Below, piece by piece: positions 1-5,730 of a stretch of DNA of 42,804 nt. Source of the DNA: Nocardioides ganghwensis (lineage in GTDB: Bacteria > Actinomycetota > Actinomycetes > Propionibacteriales > Nocardioidaceae); assembly GCF_014779655.1 (NCBI RefSeq), contig NZ_JACXYX010000026.1:1-42804 (forward strand), read 5' to 3'. The translations under genes were made by a program, and so were the position numbers. Below the pieces are notes generated by a model. That model was not told the origin of the DNA. It saw only the letters and a list, made by a program, of their open reading frames with translations, and did no database searches. Position 1 is the stretch's first letter; each line of letters starts with the position of its first letter.

Positions 1-127
1 CATCCCGCCCGCCGAGTTCGAGGCGAACCACTGGGCCACCGGAGTCGTCACCGACTACGTTGAAACACCCGTCCCGACCGGGGCTGGTTCCAAGTAACCG
101 AGCCTCCACGAAACCCGGGGCGATTCA
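1..127 (+). mobile_element. Right end of an IS3-family insertion sequence (partial)
   Basis: The window opens inside an insertion sequence. It contains the last codons of a transposase (2-97), then a terminal sequence at 101-127 that ends in TTCA and whose reverse complement begins TGAATCGCCCCGGG. IS3-family elements begin TG and end CA and place the orfB stop close to the right inverted repeat, which fits. The left end and the target duplication lie outside the window, so element length and integrity cannot be judged. The IS appears to interrupt a gene that starts at 158 on the minus strand. Confidence 0.7.
2..97 (+). CDS. IS3-family transposase (OrfB), C-terminal fragment
   Basis: Only the last 31 codons are present, read in frame from position 2 to the TAA at 95-97. 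The segment begins IPPAEFEANHW, the P-A-E-F/Y-E signature found near the C terminus of IS3-family OrfB transposases, downstream of the DDE catalytic core. The full protein would be a DDE transposase acting on the terminal repeats of its own element. The stop lies only a few bases before the terminal inverted repeat, as usual for this family. The 5' part is off the window edge, so whether the gene is intact is unknown. Confidence 0.7.
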   Translation: MPPAEFEANHWATGVVTDYVETPVPTGAGSK

Positions 128-158
128 GTGTGGTGTTGCATTCAACTGTGTCCCACAT
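128..158 (-). pseudogene. Start of an unidentified gene cut off by the IS3 element
   Basis: Reading leftward, an ATG at 158-156 follows a strong Shine-Dalgarno AAGGAG with a 9-base spacer (159-173). Ten codons (M-W-D-T-V-E-C-N-T-T) remain before the IS terminal repeat begins at 127. Upstream is an array of 11-bp-periodic heptamers with a candidate -10 (210-252), giving a predicted leader of about 45 bases, nearly the same as for the operon starting at 5518. I infer a regulated gene destroyed or displaced by IS insertion. The rest of the gene is not visible and ten residues give no clue to function. Confidence 0.45.
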
Positions 159-209
159 GGCTGGTCACTCCTTGGTCCATGCGGTTCCTAGTGCGGAGCC
201 GACGCAGAC

Positions 210-252
210 AGGCTCACCTCGAGCGCTGAGGTTCCGCTGAAGGGAGGTTGAA
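210..252 (-). promoter_or_regulatory. Candidate SARP operator and promoter (second copy)
   Basis: On the minus strand three heptamers, TTCAACC, TTCAGCG and CTCAGCG, sit at 252-246, 241-235 and 230-224, an exact 11-bp period with 4-base spacers. Eight bases after the last one is GAGCCT (215-210), which keeps the A2 and T6 of a -10 hexamer. SARP-family activators (ActII-ORF4, DnrI, AfsR) bind heptameric direct repeats of 11-bp period placed 8 bp upstream of -10. The array at 5582-5610 has the same layout and the same core heptamer. The promoter would read toward the gene start at 158. Binding by the local regulator is inferred. Confidence 0.55.
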
Positions 253-365
253 AGCACCTGTGTTAGCAGGTTGTCCCCGGCTCAGGCATGCCGTCGGATC
301 AGACCTTGTGGATTCGCAAGGCTCGCGCGGGTGGTTAGAGAGACAACCTTCGAGTGCAGGTCTAG

Positions 366-3275
366 TCACCAGGTGAGTGCGTAGGCGACGGCATCGTCGT
401 ATGTCATGGCGCGTCCCTTGGCGAGCAGGTCAGCGTATTCAGCGGCCACTAGCACCGCACGCACCTCTTCTCGGCACTGCTCGCGTTGGTCGGTGAAGTA
501 GGGAACCAGGCCGGTCGTGACAGCGATGGCGTCAACGGCGCCCAGGAGGTGGGCGGCCGTCCGAGGTTGGCCGCAAGCAACTGCAAGGGAGGCCATCCCG
601 GCAAGAACGTCGAACACCATCGAGACGTCCCACATCTCGGTCCCGAGCACCAATGCCTCGTCATACAAACGTCGGGAACGGTCTCGATCCCCCTCCCTCC
701 GAGCAATCTCGGCCAGGCCCAGCAGTGCCTCGTTCATGAACTCGGCGTCGCCCAGCTCACGACCACCTTCCAAGACCTGCCGATAGAGCGATCGCGCACG
801 AACGAGCTCGCCTGTGCCAACGGCGAGCCGTGCCAGACCCGTGGTGGCATGGATGATTCCGCCCTTCATCCCCACTGCGATTTGGATGTCCAGCGCCTCT
901 TGGTGCAAAGCCCGCGCATCATCGAGACGATCCTGACGCTCCGCGATGTGACCCAGGTCGCAAAGCGTGGCGGCCGCCAGTACGGGTACGGCCTGTCGGA
1001 GGATCGGCAGTCCTGCCTCCTTGGTCGCTCGCGCACGTTCGAAGTCACCTTGGAACCGGTAGAGCTCGCCGAGGCACATGAGCGCGCGTGCTCGCTTGGG
1101 ATCCTCCGAGCCGTCCGAGTGCGCAAGGACCCGCTCGATCAAAGCGGCGCCCTCGCGCAGCCGGCCGCGCTGGATCCAAACGCGCCACGCTCCGATCGCG
1201 ATGTCCATTGCAGGCCCAATCCGTTGCGTCTCGAGTAGCCACTCCGTGGCGCTACGGAGGTTGCCGTGTTCGACCTCGAGCTTGTCGCGCCACCCACGTC
1301 CCTCCATGGATTGCAGAAAGGCCGTCGCCTTCACTGCCAGATCCGAGAAGAAGTCGGCGTGTCGGTCGCGCACTACTGCATGAGCCGGGTCGCTCACCAG
1401 TCGTTCCTCTGCATACTCGCGAACGGTCTCCAGCATCGTGAATCGGGGCTCGCCTTGAGGGGACTCGTCCTGGCGCACCAAGTTCTTGTCGACCAGTGAG
1501 GCCAGCCCGTCGAGCACCTCCAGGCCGATGTGATTGTCTGCGTCGCAGACCGCTTCGGCTGCCTCTAAGGTGCATCCGTCGACGAACACAGCCAGACGGG
1601 CGAAGAGCAAACGCTCCGATGCGGTAAGCAAGTCATAGCTCCAGTCGATCGTTCCGCGCAGAGTCTGCTGACGTGCCGTCACACCCCTGGCGCCGGCGGT
1701 AAGCAGGCGCAGCCGCTGACCCACGCGTTCCAGCATCGCCTGCGGAGGGAGCACCTTGATCCTGACCGCTGCGAGCTCGATCGCCAGAGGGAGCCCATCG
1801 AGCCGAATGCAGATCTCGGCGACCGCCCGCACATTGCGGTCAGTGATCTTGAAGCTCGGCTTGACTGCTTGAGCGCGCTCGACGAAGAGGGCCAACGCCT
1901 CGAACTGGGCCAACGTGGCGGTGCTGGCAAGCGCCAGGCTCCTCTGGTCGGGTACGGCCAGCGGCGGTACCGGGTACTCCTGCTCACCATGCTGCCGCAG
2001 CGGTTGCCGGCTGGTCACCAGCACGGAGAGACTCTGACAGTCCGCCAACAGAGCCGCGACATCTGGGGCCGCGGCGATCACCTGCTCGAAGTTGTCCAGC
2101 ACGAGCAGCAGCCGCCGGTCCCTCAATAGTTCTCGCAGAGCCTGCTCGACCGTACGACCGGCACCCTCCTGAACGCCAAGGGTCTGGGCCACCGTGGCCA
2201 TCACGTCTGAAGGGTCGCCTACTGCCGCCAGTTCTACCGAGTAGACGCCCCCGGGGAAGTCCTTAAGCACCTCGGCGGCGACCTCGAATCCAAGGCGGGT
2301 CTTTCCCGTGCCGCCGGGTCCGGTCAGCGTGACCAGTCGCGATCGTTGATCGCGAAGTAGTCCGCAAACCTCCACCAGCTCTTGCGCTCGCCCCAGCAGC
2401 GCCGTCGGTTGGCTCCGAAGGTTCGTCGGCGGCGCGTCCGCGGCATCGAGCCGCACAACTGATTCCTTGAGCGCCCCCACGACGACGCGTTGAGCCTGAG
2501 GCGCGGCCGCGACCAGCGCCGGATCATCCGCCAGGATCGCAGTATGCAGCGCCTTCAAGACTGGCCCCGGATCCAACCCCAGTTCGTCCCGCAGGAACGC
2601 CCGCGCCTCGCCGTACATGTCCAGGGCCTCCACGCCACGGCCTTGTCGGTACATCGCCGTCATCACAGCTGCGCGCAACCGCTCCCGGAACGGAAACTCC
2701 CGCACTAACGGGGCGACCTCGTCCACTATCCGCTCATCGTCTCCAATGGCAAGCAGCGCCTCAGCCAAGTATTGCACCGCCGCCGCCCGGAGCTGCGTCA
2801 ACCGCGCGGCCTCCACCCGGGCAAACTCATAGTCGCCAAGGTCCGCCAAGGGTTGATCGCCCCGCCACAAACGCAGTGCCGCCTCGAAGACACCCACCGC
2901 TTCGCCCGGACGCCCCGAAGTCACCAGATGCGCGCCGGCAGCGACGCGTCTGCCGAACTCGTGGGTGTCAACAGATGACGGGTCCAGCGCCAGACTGTAG
3001 CCCGCCGCTCCAGACCGGATCACCTCCTGCCCCAAGCGTCGACGCAGGTGCGAGACGTATACCTGCAGCGTGTTGCGCGCGCCCGACGGAGGAGCATCAC
3101 CCCACAGGTCGTCGATCAACCGATCTACGGTCACGACCCGACCGACGTCGAGGGCCAACCGCGCAAGCAACGCCCGCTCCCGCGGGGCAATCCGGTCGGC
3201 CGCCCCGTTCAGTCCCTGTGCCCGCAACTCCACCGCGCCCAGCAACAACAACTCCAGCCGATCCAGATCGATCAC
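366..3275 (-). CDS. AfsR/SARP-family transcriptional regulator with NB-ARC ATPase and TPR-like C terminus
   Basis: This 969-residue protein has the three-part plan of AfsR-type regulators. An OmpR-like winged helix lies at residues about 5-90 and a bacterial transcriptional activation domain at about 95-240. An NB-ARC type ATPase follows, with Walker A GPGGTGKT near 315 and Walker B LLLVLDNFEQV near 390. The helical C-terminal third resembles TPR repeats. Such proteins activate secondary-metabolite and related promoters by binding heptameric direct repeats, and the ATPase gates DNA binding. I chose the GTG at 3275 because GGAAGGA lies just upstream and the conserved domain begins at once; an upstream TTG at 3350 would add 25 residues. 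Two candidate operators flank the gene (210-252 and 5568-5610), suggesting it is the local activator. Confidence 0.88.
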   Translation of the reverse strand: MIDLDRLELLLLGAVELRAQGLNGAADRIAPRERALLARLALDVGRVVTVDRLIDDLWGDAPPSGARNTLQVYVSHLRRRLGQEVIRSGAAGYSLALDPSSVDTHEFGRRVAAGAHLVTSGRPGEAVGVFEAALRLWRGDQPLADLGDYEFARVEAARLTQLRAAAVQYLAEALLAIGDDERIVDEVAPLVREFPFRERLRAAVMTAMYRQGRGVEALDMYGEARAFLRDELGLDPGPVLKALHTAILADDPALVAAAPQAQRVVVGALKESVVRLDAADAPPTNLRSQPTALLGRAQELVEVCGLLRDQRSRLVTLTGPGGTGKTRLGFEVAAEVLKDFPGGVYSVELAAVGDPSDVMATVAQTLGVQEGAGRTVEQALRELLRDRRLLLVLDNFEQVIAAAPDVAALLADCQSLSVLVTSRQPLRQHGEQEYPVPPLAVPDQRSLALASTATLAQFEALALFVERAQAVKPSFKITDRNVRAVAEICIRLDGLPLAIELAAVRIKVLPPQAMLERVGQRLRLLTAGARGVTARQQTLRGTIDWSYDLLTASERLLFARLAVFVDGCTLEAAEAVCDADNHIGLEVLDGLASLVDKNLVRQDESPQGEPRFTMLETVREYAEERLVSDPAHAVVRDRHADFFSDLAVKATAFLQSMEGRGWRDKLEVEHGNLRSATEWLLETQRIGPAMDIAIGAWRVWIQRGRLREGAALIERVLAHSDGSEDPKRARALMCLGELYRFQGDFERARATKEAGLPILRQAVPVLAAATLCDLGHIAERQDRLDDARALHQEALDIQIAVGMKGGIIHATTGLARLAVGTGELVRARSLYRQVLEGGRELGDAEFMNEALLGLAEIARREGDRDRSRRLYDEALVLGTEMWDVSMVFDVLAGMASLAVACGQPRTAAHLLGAVDAIAVTTGLVPYFTDQREQCREEVRAVLVAAEYADLLAKGRAMTYDDAVAYALTW

Positions 3276-3831
3276 CGGGATCCTTCCGCCAACCCTCACC
3301 GACTCTCGAGACCCACGTTCCACTTTCGGGCTGTCTAGACGGGGCGTCAACCTCCCCGATGCCGAGCGCCGGGTAAGGAATCACCTGGAAGCAGGGAGTC
3401 ATGCCGGCATCTAGGACGTGCCCGCGGAGCCCCGCGACGGGCCGATGCGTCTGGTCGACGATGTGCCTGACGATCCGAAGCTGGAGTCGGCAGTGACCGC
3501 GGCGTGTAGCGGGGTCAGAGGTCGGTTGGCTTCTAACGGTGGCCATGTTGCGGGTGGGGTCAAGAGACAACGGAGCGACGCTGGGGTTCAGCTGTTCTCT
3601 CCATCTACGATCGCCGACGTCGTGTCGATCCTCTGCGACAGACCGCGAGCCGTGCCGCGCGAACGGGATCGGGAAGACCGTTCGGACCTTTCCTCGTGCC
3701 TGTGCGGGGCCCCCGTCGCCCCGCTCGTTAGGTTCATCGACGGCACCCCACGCACTGGGACGTGGGGTCGCGCGTCATGAGCTCGAGGTTGGAACCGACC
3801 TGCCGTCGGCCGTCCCTACACTCCTGTCAGA
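3276..3831. other. Gap between the regulator and the LspA-like gene
   Basis: I see no convincing gene here; open frames on both strands lack ribosome binding sites or recognisable domains. It must hold the promoter of the regulator at 3275, but I could not identify one. An 8-bp hairpin at 3745-3768 is listed separately. A single TTCAGCT on the plus strand near 3587 has no partner at 11 bp and is in the wrong orientation for the regulator gene. Confidence 0.5.
3745..3768 (-). terminator. Possible terminator of the microprotein/LspA operon
   Basis: An 8-bp perfect stem (ACCCCACG with CGTGGGGT) encloses an 8-base loop, 64-87 bp downstream of the LspA-like stop on the minus strand. There is no clear T-tract, so this is a weak call that relies on the perfect stem and its position after the last gene of the operon. 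Confidence 0.35.
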
Positions 3832-4359
3832 TCACCGCGGCCACTCCACGCGGGTGTCGGTGCGGGATACCCGGGTGCCGGTGGGGAGCAGCGAGTAGGC
3901 GGTGATGGCCATGCCGATCACGACGGCGGCGTCGGCGAGGTTTAGGACCACGTGCCCGACGACGAGGTAGTCCTGAACGGCTCCGTTCAGAGCCCGGTCC
4001 ACTGTGTTGGCGACCGCCCCGCCGATGGTCAGCCCCGCAGCCCACGCGGGAACCCTGCCTCGTGTGACCAGAGGGATCACGACGGCAAGGGCGGCGACGA
4101 CACCCAGGGTCATCAAGGCGACCATCACGAGGGGGTGGCCCCCGGCAACTCCGAGGGTGAACTCGGGATTGGTTATCGGTGCCAACAGAGCGAGCTGCTG
4201 GCGCGGCGGGATCCAGGTGACGACGAGGTACTTGATGGTCAGGTCCACCGCGGTCACCGCAGCGCCGGTCGCGGTCATGGCGGTCAGAGGGCGACGCCGC
4301 TGGTTCTCCACGGCGCGCGCCGGTAGGACCCGAGGACTTGTGGTTGCTCGGATGGTCAT
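3832..4359 (-). CDS. lspA: Lipoprotein signal peptidase II (LspA) paralogue
   Basis: The 175-residue product has four predicted membrane spans (about 29-49, 77-98, 104-120, 132-157) and the signal peptidase II signature. It has D39 and K43 in helix 1, G-G-A-x-A-N-x-x-D-R with D121, G-x-V-x-D-Y, and L-N-x-A-D with D143. D121 and D143 match the catalytic aspartates of LspA, which cleaves prolipoproteins before the lipidated cysteine. The usual N-P-G-A-A-F-S/G loop reads NPEFTLG. The gene ends an operon of a secreted protein and three microproteins rather than sitting beside ileS or rluD, so it is probably a dedicated second copy. The start is uncertain: a GTG at 4491 overlaps the preceding stop (219 residues), but the ATG at 4359 gives a typical LspA length and lies after an intercistronic hairpin. 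Confidence 0.8.
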   Translation of the reverse strand: MTIRATTSPRVLPARAVENQRRRPLTAMTATGAAVTAVDLTIKYLVVTWIPPRQQLALLAPITNPEFTLGVAGGHPLVMVALMTLGVVAALAVVIPLVTRGRVPAWAAGLTIGGAVANTVDRALNGAVQDYLVVGHVVLNLADAAVVIGMAITAYSLLPTGTRVSRTDTRVEWPR

Positions 4360-4428
4360 GGTCGATCTGCCGTTCTGTGATTTGGTACCGCGCGGTGTAT
4401 GCGGGGCTCGGGTGCGGTTCCGCTGGTT

Positions 4429-4464
4429 GGTTGTCCGGCCCCCGTGGCCGGGTGCCGGACAACC
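4429..4464 (-). other. Intercistronic hairpin before the LspA-like gene
   Basis: An 11-bp perfect stem (GGTTGTCCGGC at 4429-4439 with its complement at 4454-4464) encloses a further 4-bp CCCG/CGGG stem. It begins 24 bases after the stop of the nearest microprotein gene and ends about 70 bases before the ATG of the LspA-like gene. Such stem-loops often protect the upstream message or reduce read-through, which would keep the protease below the microproteins in amount. If translation instead begins at the GTG at 4491, the hairpin lies inside the coding region. Confidence 0.5.
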
Positions 4465-4487
4465 GGTCGAACTGGAACTGGCGTCGG

Positions 4488-4586
4488 TCACGGGAATCCT
4501 CGGCCGGCGGTCTCGACGAGCACGAAGGCCAGCGGCCCGACGGTCGCGGCGACCCAGACGAAGCTCTTACGGAGCGTGATGGTCAT
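4488..4586 (-). CDS. Single-span microprotein 1 (32 aa), paralogue of two neighbours
   Basis: The 32-residue product begins MTITLRKS, continues through a hydrophobic span of about 18 residues, and ends with GPLAFVLVETAGR plus three residues. It resembles the products at 4661-4759 and 4800-4910; all share G-x-L-x-F-x3-E-T-A-x-R/K near the C terminus. A purine-rich Shine-Dalgarno (GGGAGGGGGG) lies 9 bases before the ATG. Its TGA overlaps a GTG in the LspA-like frame by the GTGA arrangement. There is no cysteine and no lipobox, so it is not a standard lipoprotein substrate. I do not recognise the family. A membrane peptide, pore former, protease substrate or regulator are all possible. Confidence 0.7.
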   Translation of the reverse strand: MTITLRKSFVWVAATVGPLAFVLVETAGRGFP

Positions 4587-4660
4587 GGTGGTTCACCCCC
4601 CTCCCGGGATGGCGCAGAGAGTGAGCGAGCGCAATGCAGCTGGAGGGCCACTGATCCCGG

Positions 4661-4759
4661 TCAGGGCGTGTACTTGCCGGCGGTCTCGAGGAGCAGGAAG
4701 ATCAGGGTTCCGACGCTGCCTGTGATCCAGACGATGCTGGTGCGGACTTTGGAAGTCAT
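4661..4759 (-). CDS. Single-span microprotein 2 (32 aa)
   Basis: This 32-residue product starts MTSKVRTS, has a hydrophobic span containing IVWI, and ends with GTLIFLLLETAGK plus YTP. It matches microprotein 1 in length, in the basic N terminus, in a tryptophan at position 11, and in the E-T-A-G-R/K motif right after the span. The ATG follows a near-perfect anti-16S match, AAGGAGGTGA, with good spacing, which strongly supports translation. The gap to microprotein 1 is 74 bases and contains a 7-bp inverted repeat (4603-4609 with 4654-4660). Function is unknown. The three-copy arrangement suggests a multi-subunit membrane assembly or dosage amplification, which is inference. Confidence 0.72.
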   Translation of the reverse strand: MTSKVRTSIVWITGSVGTLIFLLLETAGKYTP

Positions 4760-4799
4760 GCTGTTCACCTCCTTCCAATGCTAGGTGGACGGTGCTTGC

Positions 4800-4910
4800 T
4801 CAGCCGATGGTCCCGAAGTAGCGCACCCTGGGTGCCGTCTCCAGCATCAGGAACGCGAGCGGACCACACGTGACGACGATCGCCCCGATGAGCTTGCGTG
4901 CTGTGTTCAT
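4800..4910 (-). CDS. Single-span microprotein 3 (36 aa)
   Basis: The 36-residue product begins MNTARKL, has a span containing IVVTCGPLAFLMLETAPR, and carries a slightly longer tail of about eight residues. It shares G-P-L-A-F-x3-E-T-A-x-R with microprotein 1. Uniquely it has one cysteine inside the span, but the preceding residues V-V-T are a poor lipobox. The Shine-Dalgarno GGGGAGGTGA precedes the ATG by the usual distance. It is the first of the three microproteins, after a 131-base gap from the secreted-protein gene that contains a strong hairpin. The tail and the loss of the tryptophan make it the most divergent copy. Confidence 0.7.
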   Translation of the reverse strand: MNTARKLIGAIVVTCGPLAFLMLETAPRVRYFGTIG

Positions 4911-4988
4911 GGGTTTCACCTCCCCTCTACGAGCTGAACCGGAGGGCGCGAGCGTCCGCTCCTCCGATCGGTGGAGGTCGGGAGGTTC

Positions 4989-5020
4989 GCGCTGGAGGCA
5001 CGAAGCGTTGCCCCCAGCGC
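4989..5020 (-). terminator. Intercistronic hairpin after the secreted-protein gene
   Basis: A 7-bp stem (GCGCTGG with CCAGCGC), one mismatch and a further 4-bp stem (GGCA with TGCC) enclose an 8-base loop, starting 22 bases after the stop at 5042. There is no T-tract, so it may be a partial terminator or a 3' stabiliser that makes the first gene's message more abundant than the microprotein part. Confidence 0.45.
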
Positions 5021-5041
5021 GCGGGCGGCACCCAACTCGGG

Positions 5042-5518
5042 TTAGGCGTAGCAAACCGCGGTGGCCTGATTGACCCACCCCTGCTGGAGCCAGGTGGTGC
5101 TGTAATGGACCGGTGTCCAGGGCGCCCAAGCCGGGTAGCCGCGCGCCGTGCCGAAGCGGGCGGAGTGGTAGATCTGGAACCGACCGCTCGTCCGGAGAAT
5201 GCCGCTATACATGATTGTTGCGGTTGTGGTCACCCGAGTGGTTAGAACGTTGGTATAGGACACCTGCCCGGTGTTCAGGTCGACGACCTTGTACTGGACC
5301 TGGATGTCCTGCCAGGAATACCCAGGGTCCTTGTACAACCAGTTCTGGATTTGAATGGTGTGCGTGTTGACGTTGCACAACGCAACCGGGTCGGCCTTTC
5401 CTCCCCCGCCGCTGTACAGCGCCATCGCGGACGCCGGTTGTGCGCTGCTCCCGAAGAAGCCGATAGCGAGTGCCAGACCCGCAAGGATGGCGACGATTCG
5501 GTTCTTGGTGTGGTTCAT
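5042..5518 (-). CDS. Secreted protein of unknown function, first gene of the SARP-type operon
   Basis: The 158-residue product has a classical Sec signal peptide: a basic N terminus (MNHTKNR), a hydrophobic core to about residue 24, and an A-S-A cleavage motif near residue 31. There is no lipobox cysteine at the cleavage site, so it is not a lipoprotein. The mature part of about 127 residues is rich in aromatic and Thr/Ser residues. It has just two cysteines, near the start (ALCNVNTH) and four residues from the end (VCYA), likely joined by a disulfide. The pattern suggests a small extracellular beta-rich domain, but I do not recognise a family. An AAGGA lies 9 bases before the ATG. The candidate operator at 5568-5610 is about 50-90 bases upstream. 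Confidence 0.75.
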   Translation of the reverse strand: MNHTKNRIVAILAGLALAIGFFGSSAQPASAMALYSGGGGKADPVALCNVNTHTIQIQNWLYKDPGYSWQDIQVQYKVVDLNTGQVSYTNVLTTRVTTTATIMYSGILRTSGRFQIYHSARFGTARGYPAWAPWTPVHYSTTWLQQGWVNQATAVCYA

Positions 5519-5567
5519 GACACTGAATCCTTAGCTCCGGGGCCGGTGCCCGCTGATGAATGCTGCG

Positions 5568-5610
5568 AGCGTGCCGAAGGCCGCTGAAGAACCGCTGAAG
5601 GATCGCTGCG
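5568..5610 (-). promoter_or_regulatory. Candidate SARP operator and promoter of the secreted-protein/microprotein/LspA operon
   Basis: On the minus strand the heptamers CGCAGCG, TTCAGCG and TTCAGCG lie at 5610-5604, 5599-5593 and 5588-5582, an exact 11-bp period with 4-base spacers. Eight bases after the last is CACGCT (5573-5568), with A2 and T6 of a -10 hexamer. No good -35 is needed in SARP-activated promoters, because the repeats overlap that position. Transcription would begin near 5561, giving a leader of about 43 bases before the ATG at 5518. The layout matches the array at 210-252 and the AfsR-type regulator at 366-3275 is the obvious candidate activator. Binding is inferred. Confidence 0.65.
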
Positions 5611-5660
5611 GGGCGTCTGACACCGGGGTGGTCGGAGCGCTGGCGCCCTGCTTTGACGGC

Positions 5661-5665
5661 GCCCG
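5661..5665. repeat. Left copy of the 5-bp target-site duplication of the IS21-family element
   Basis: GCCCG directly abuts the left end of the element and is repeated at 7860-7864. IS21-family transposition produces short duplications of about 4-8 bp, so this marks a direct, relatively unrearranged insertion. Confidence 0.65.
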
Positions 5666-5720
5666 TGTCGGCAACGCTCGAAAATGAGGCCGATCCGACG
5701 CTCGAAAACGAGGCCACCGG
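5666..5720. repeat. Left terminal repeat region of the IS21-family element
   Basis: Two tandem copies of the block GCTCGAAAAYGAGGCC occur here, the outer one preceded by TGTCGGCAAC. They are matched in inverted orientation at 7806-7859. These are the expected IstA binding sites. Confidence 0.8.
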
Positions 5721-5730
5721 TTCGTGCTGT

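Noticed and set aside
3580..3605. TTCAGCT followed by GTTC upstream of the SARP gene, resembling the operator heptamer
   Set aside because: No second heptamer at 11 bp and the orientation is opposite to the gene it would control.
4360..4491. Extended LspA N terminus from the GTG at 4491
   Set aside because: The GTGA overlap is attractive, but the extra 44 residues are unlike LspA, show weaker third-position bias and contain a long perfect hairpin; kept only as an alternative.
4610..4660. Short match to a plasmid-like sequence (CAGCTGCATT) between microproteins 1 and 2
   Set aside because: Only about ten bases and not continuous with vector sequence, so coincidence.
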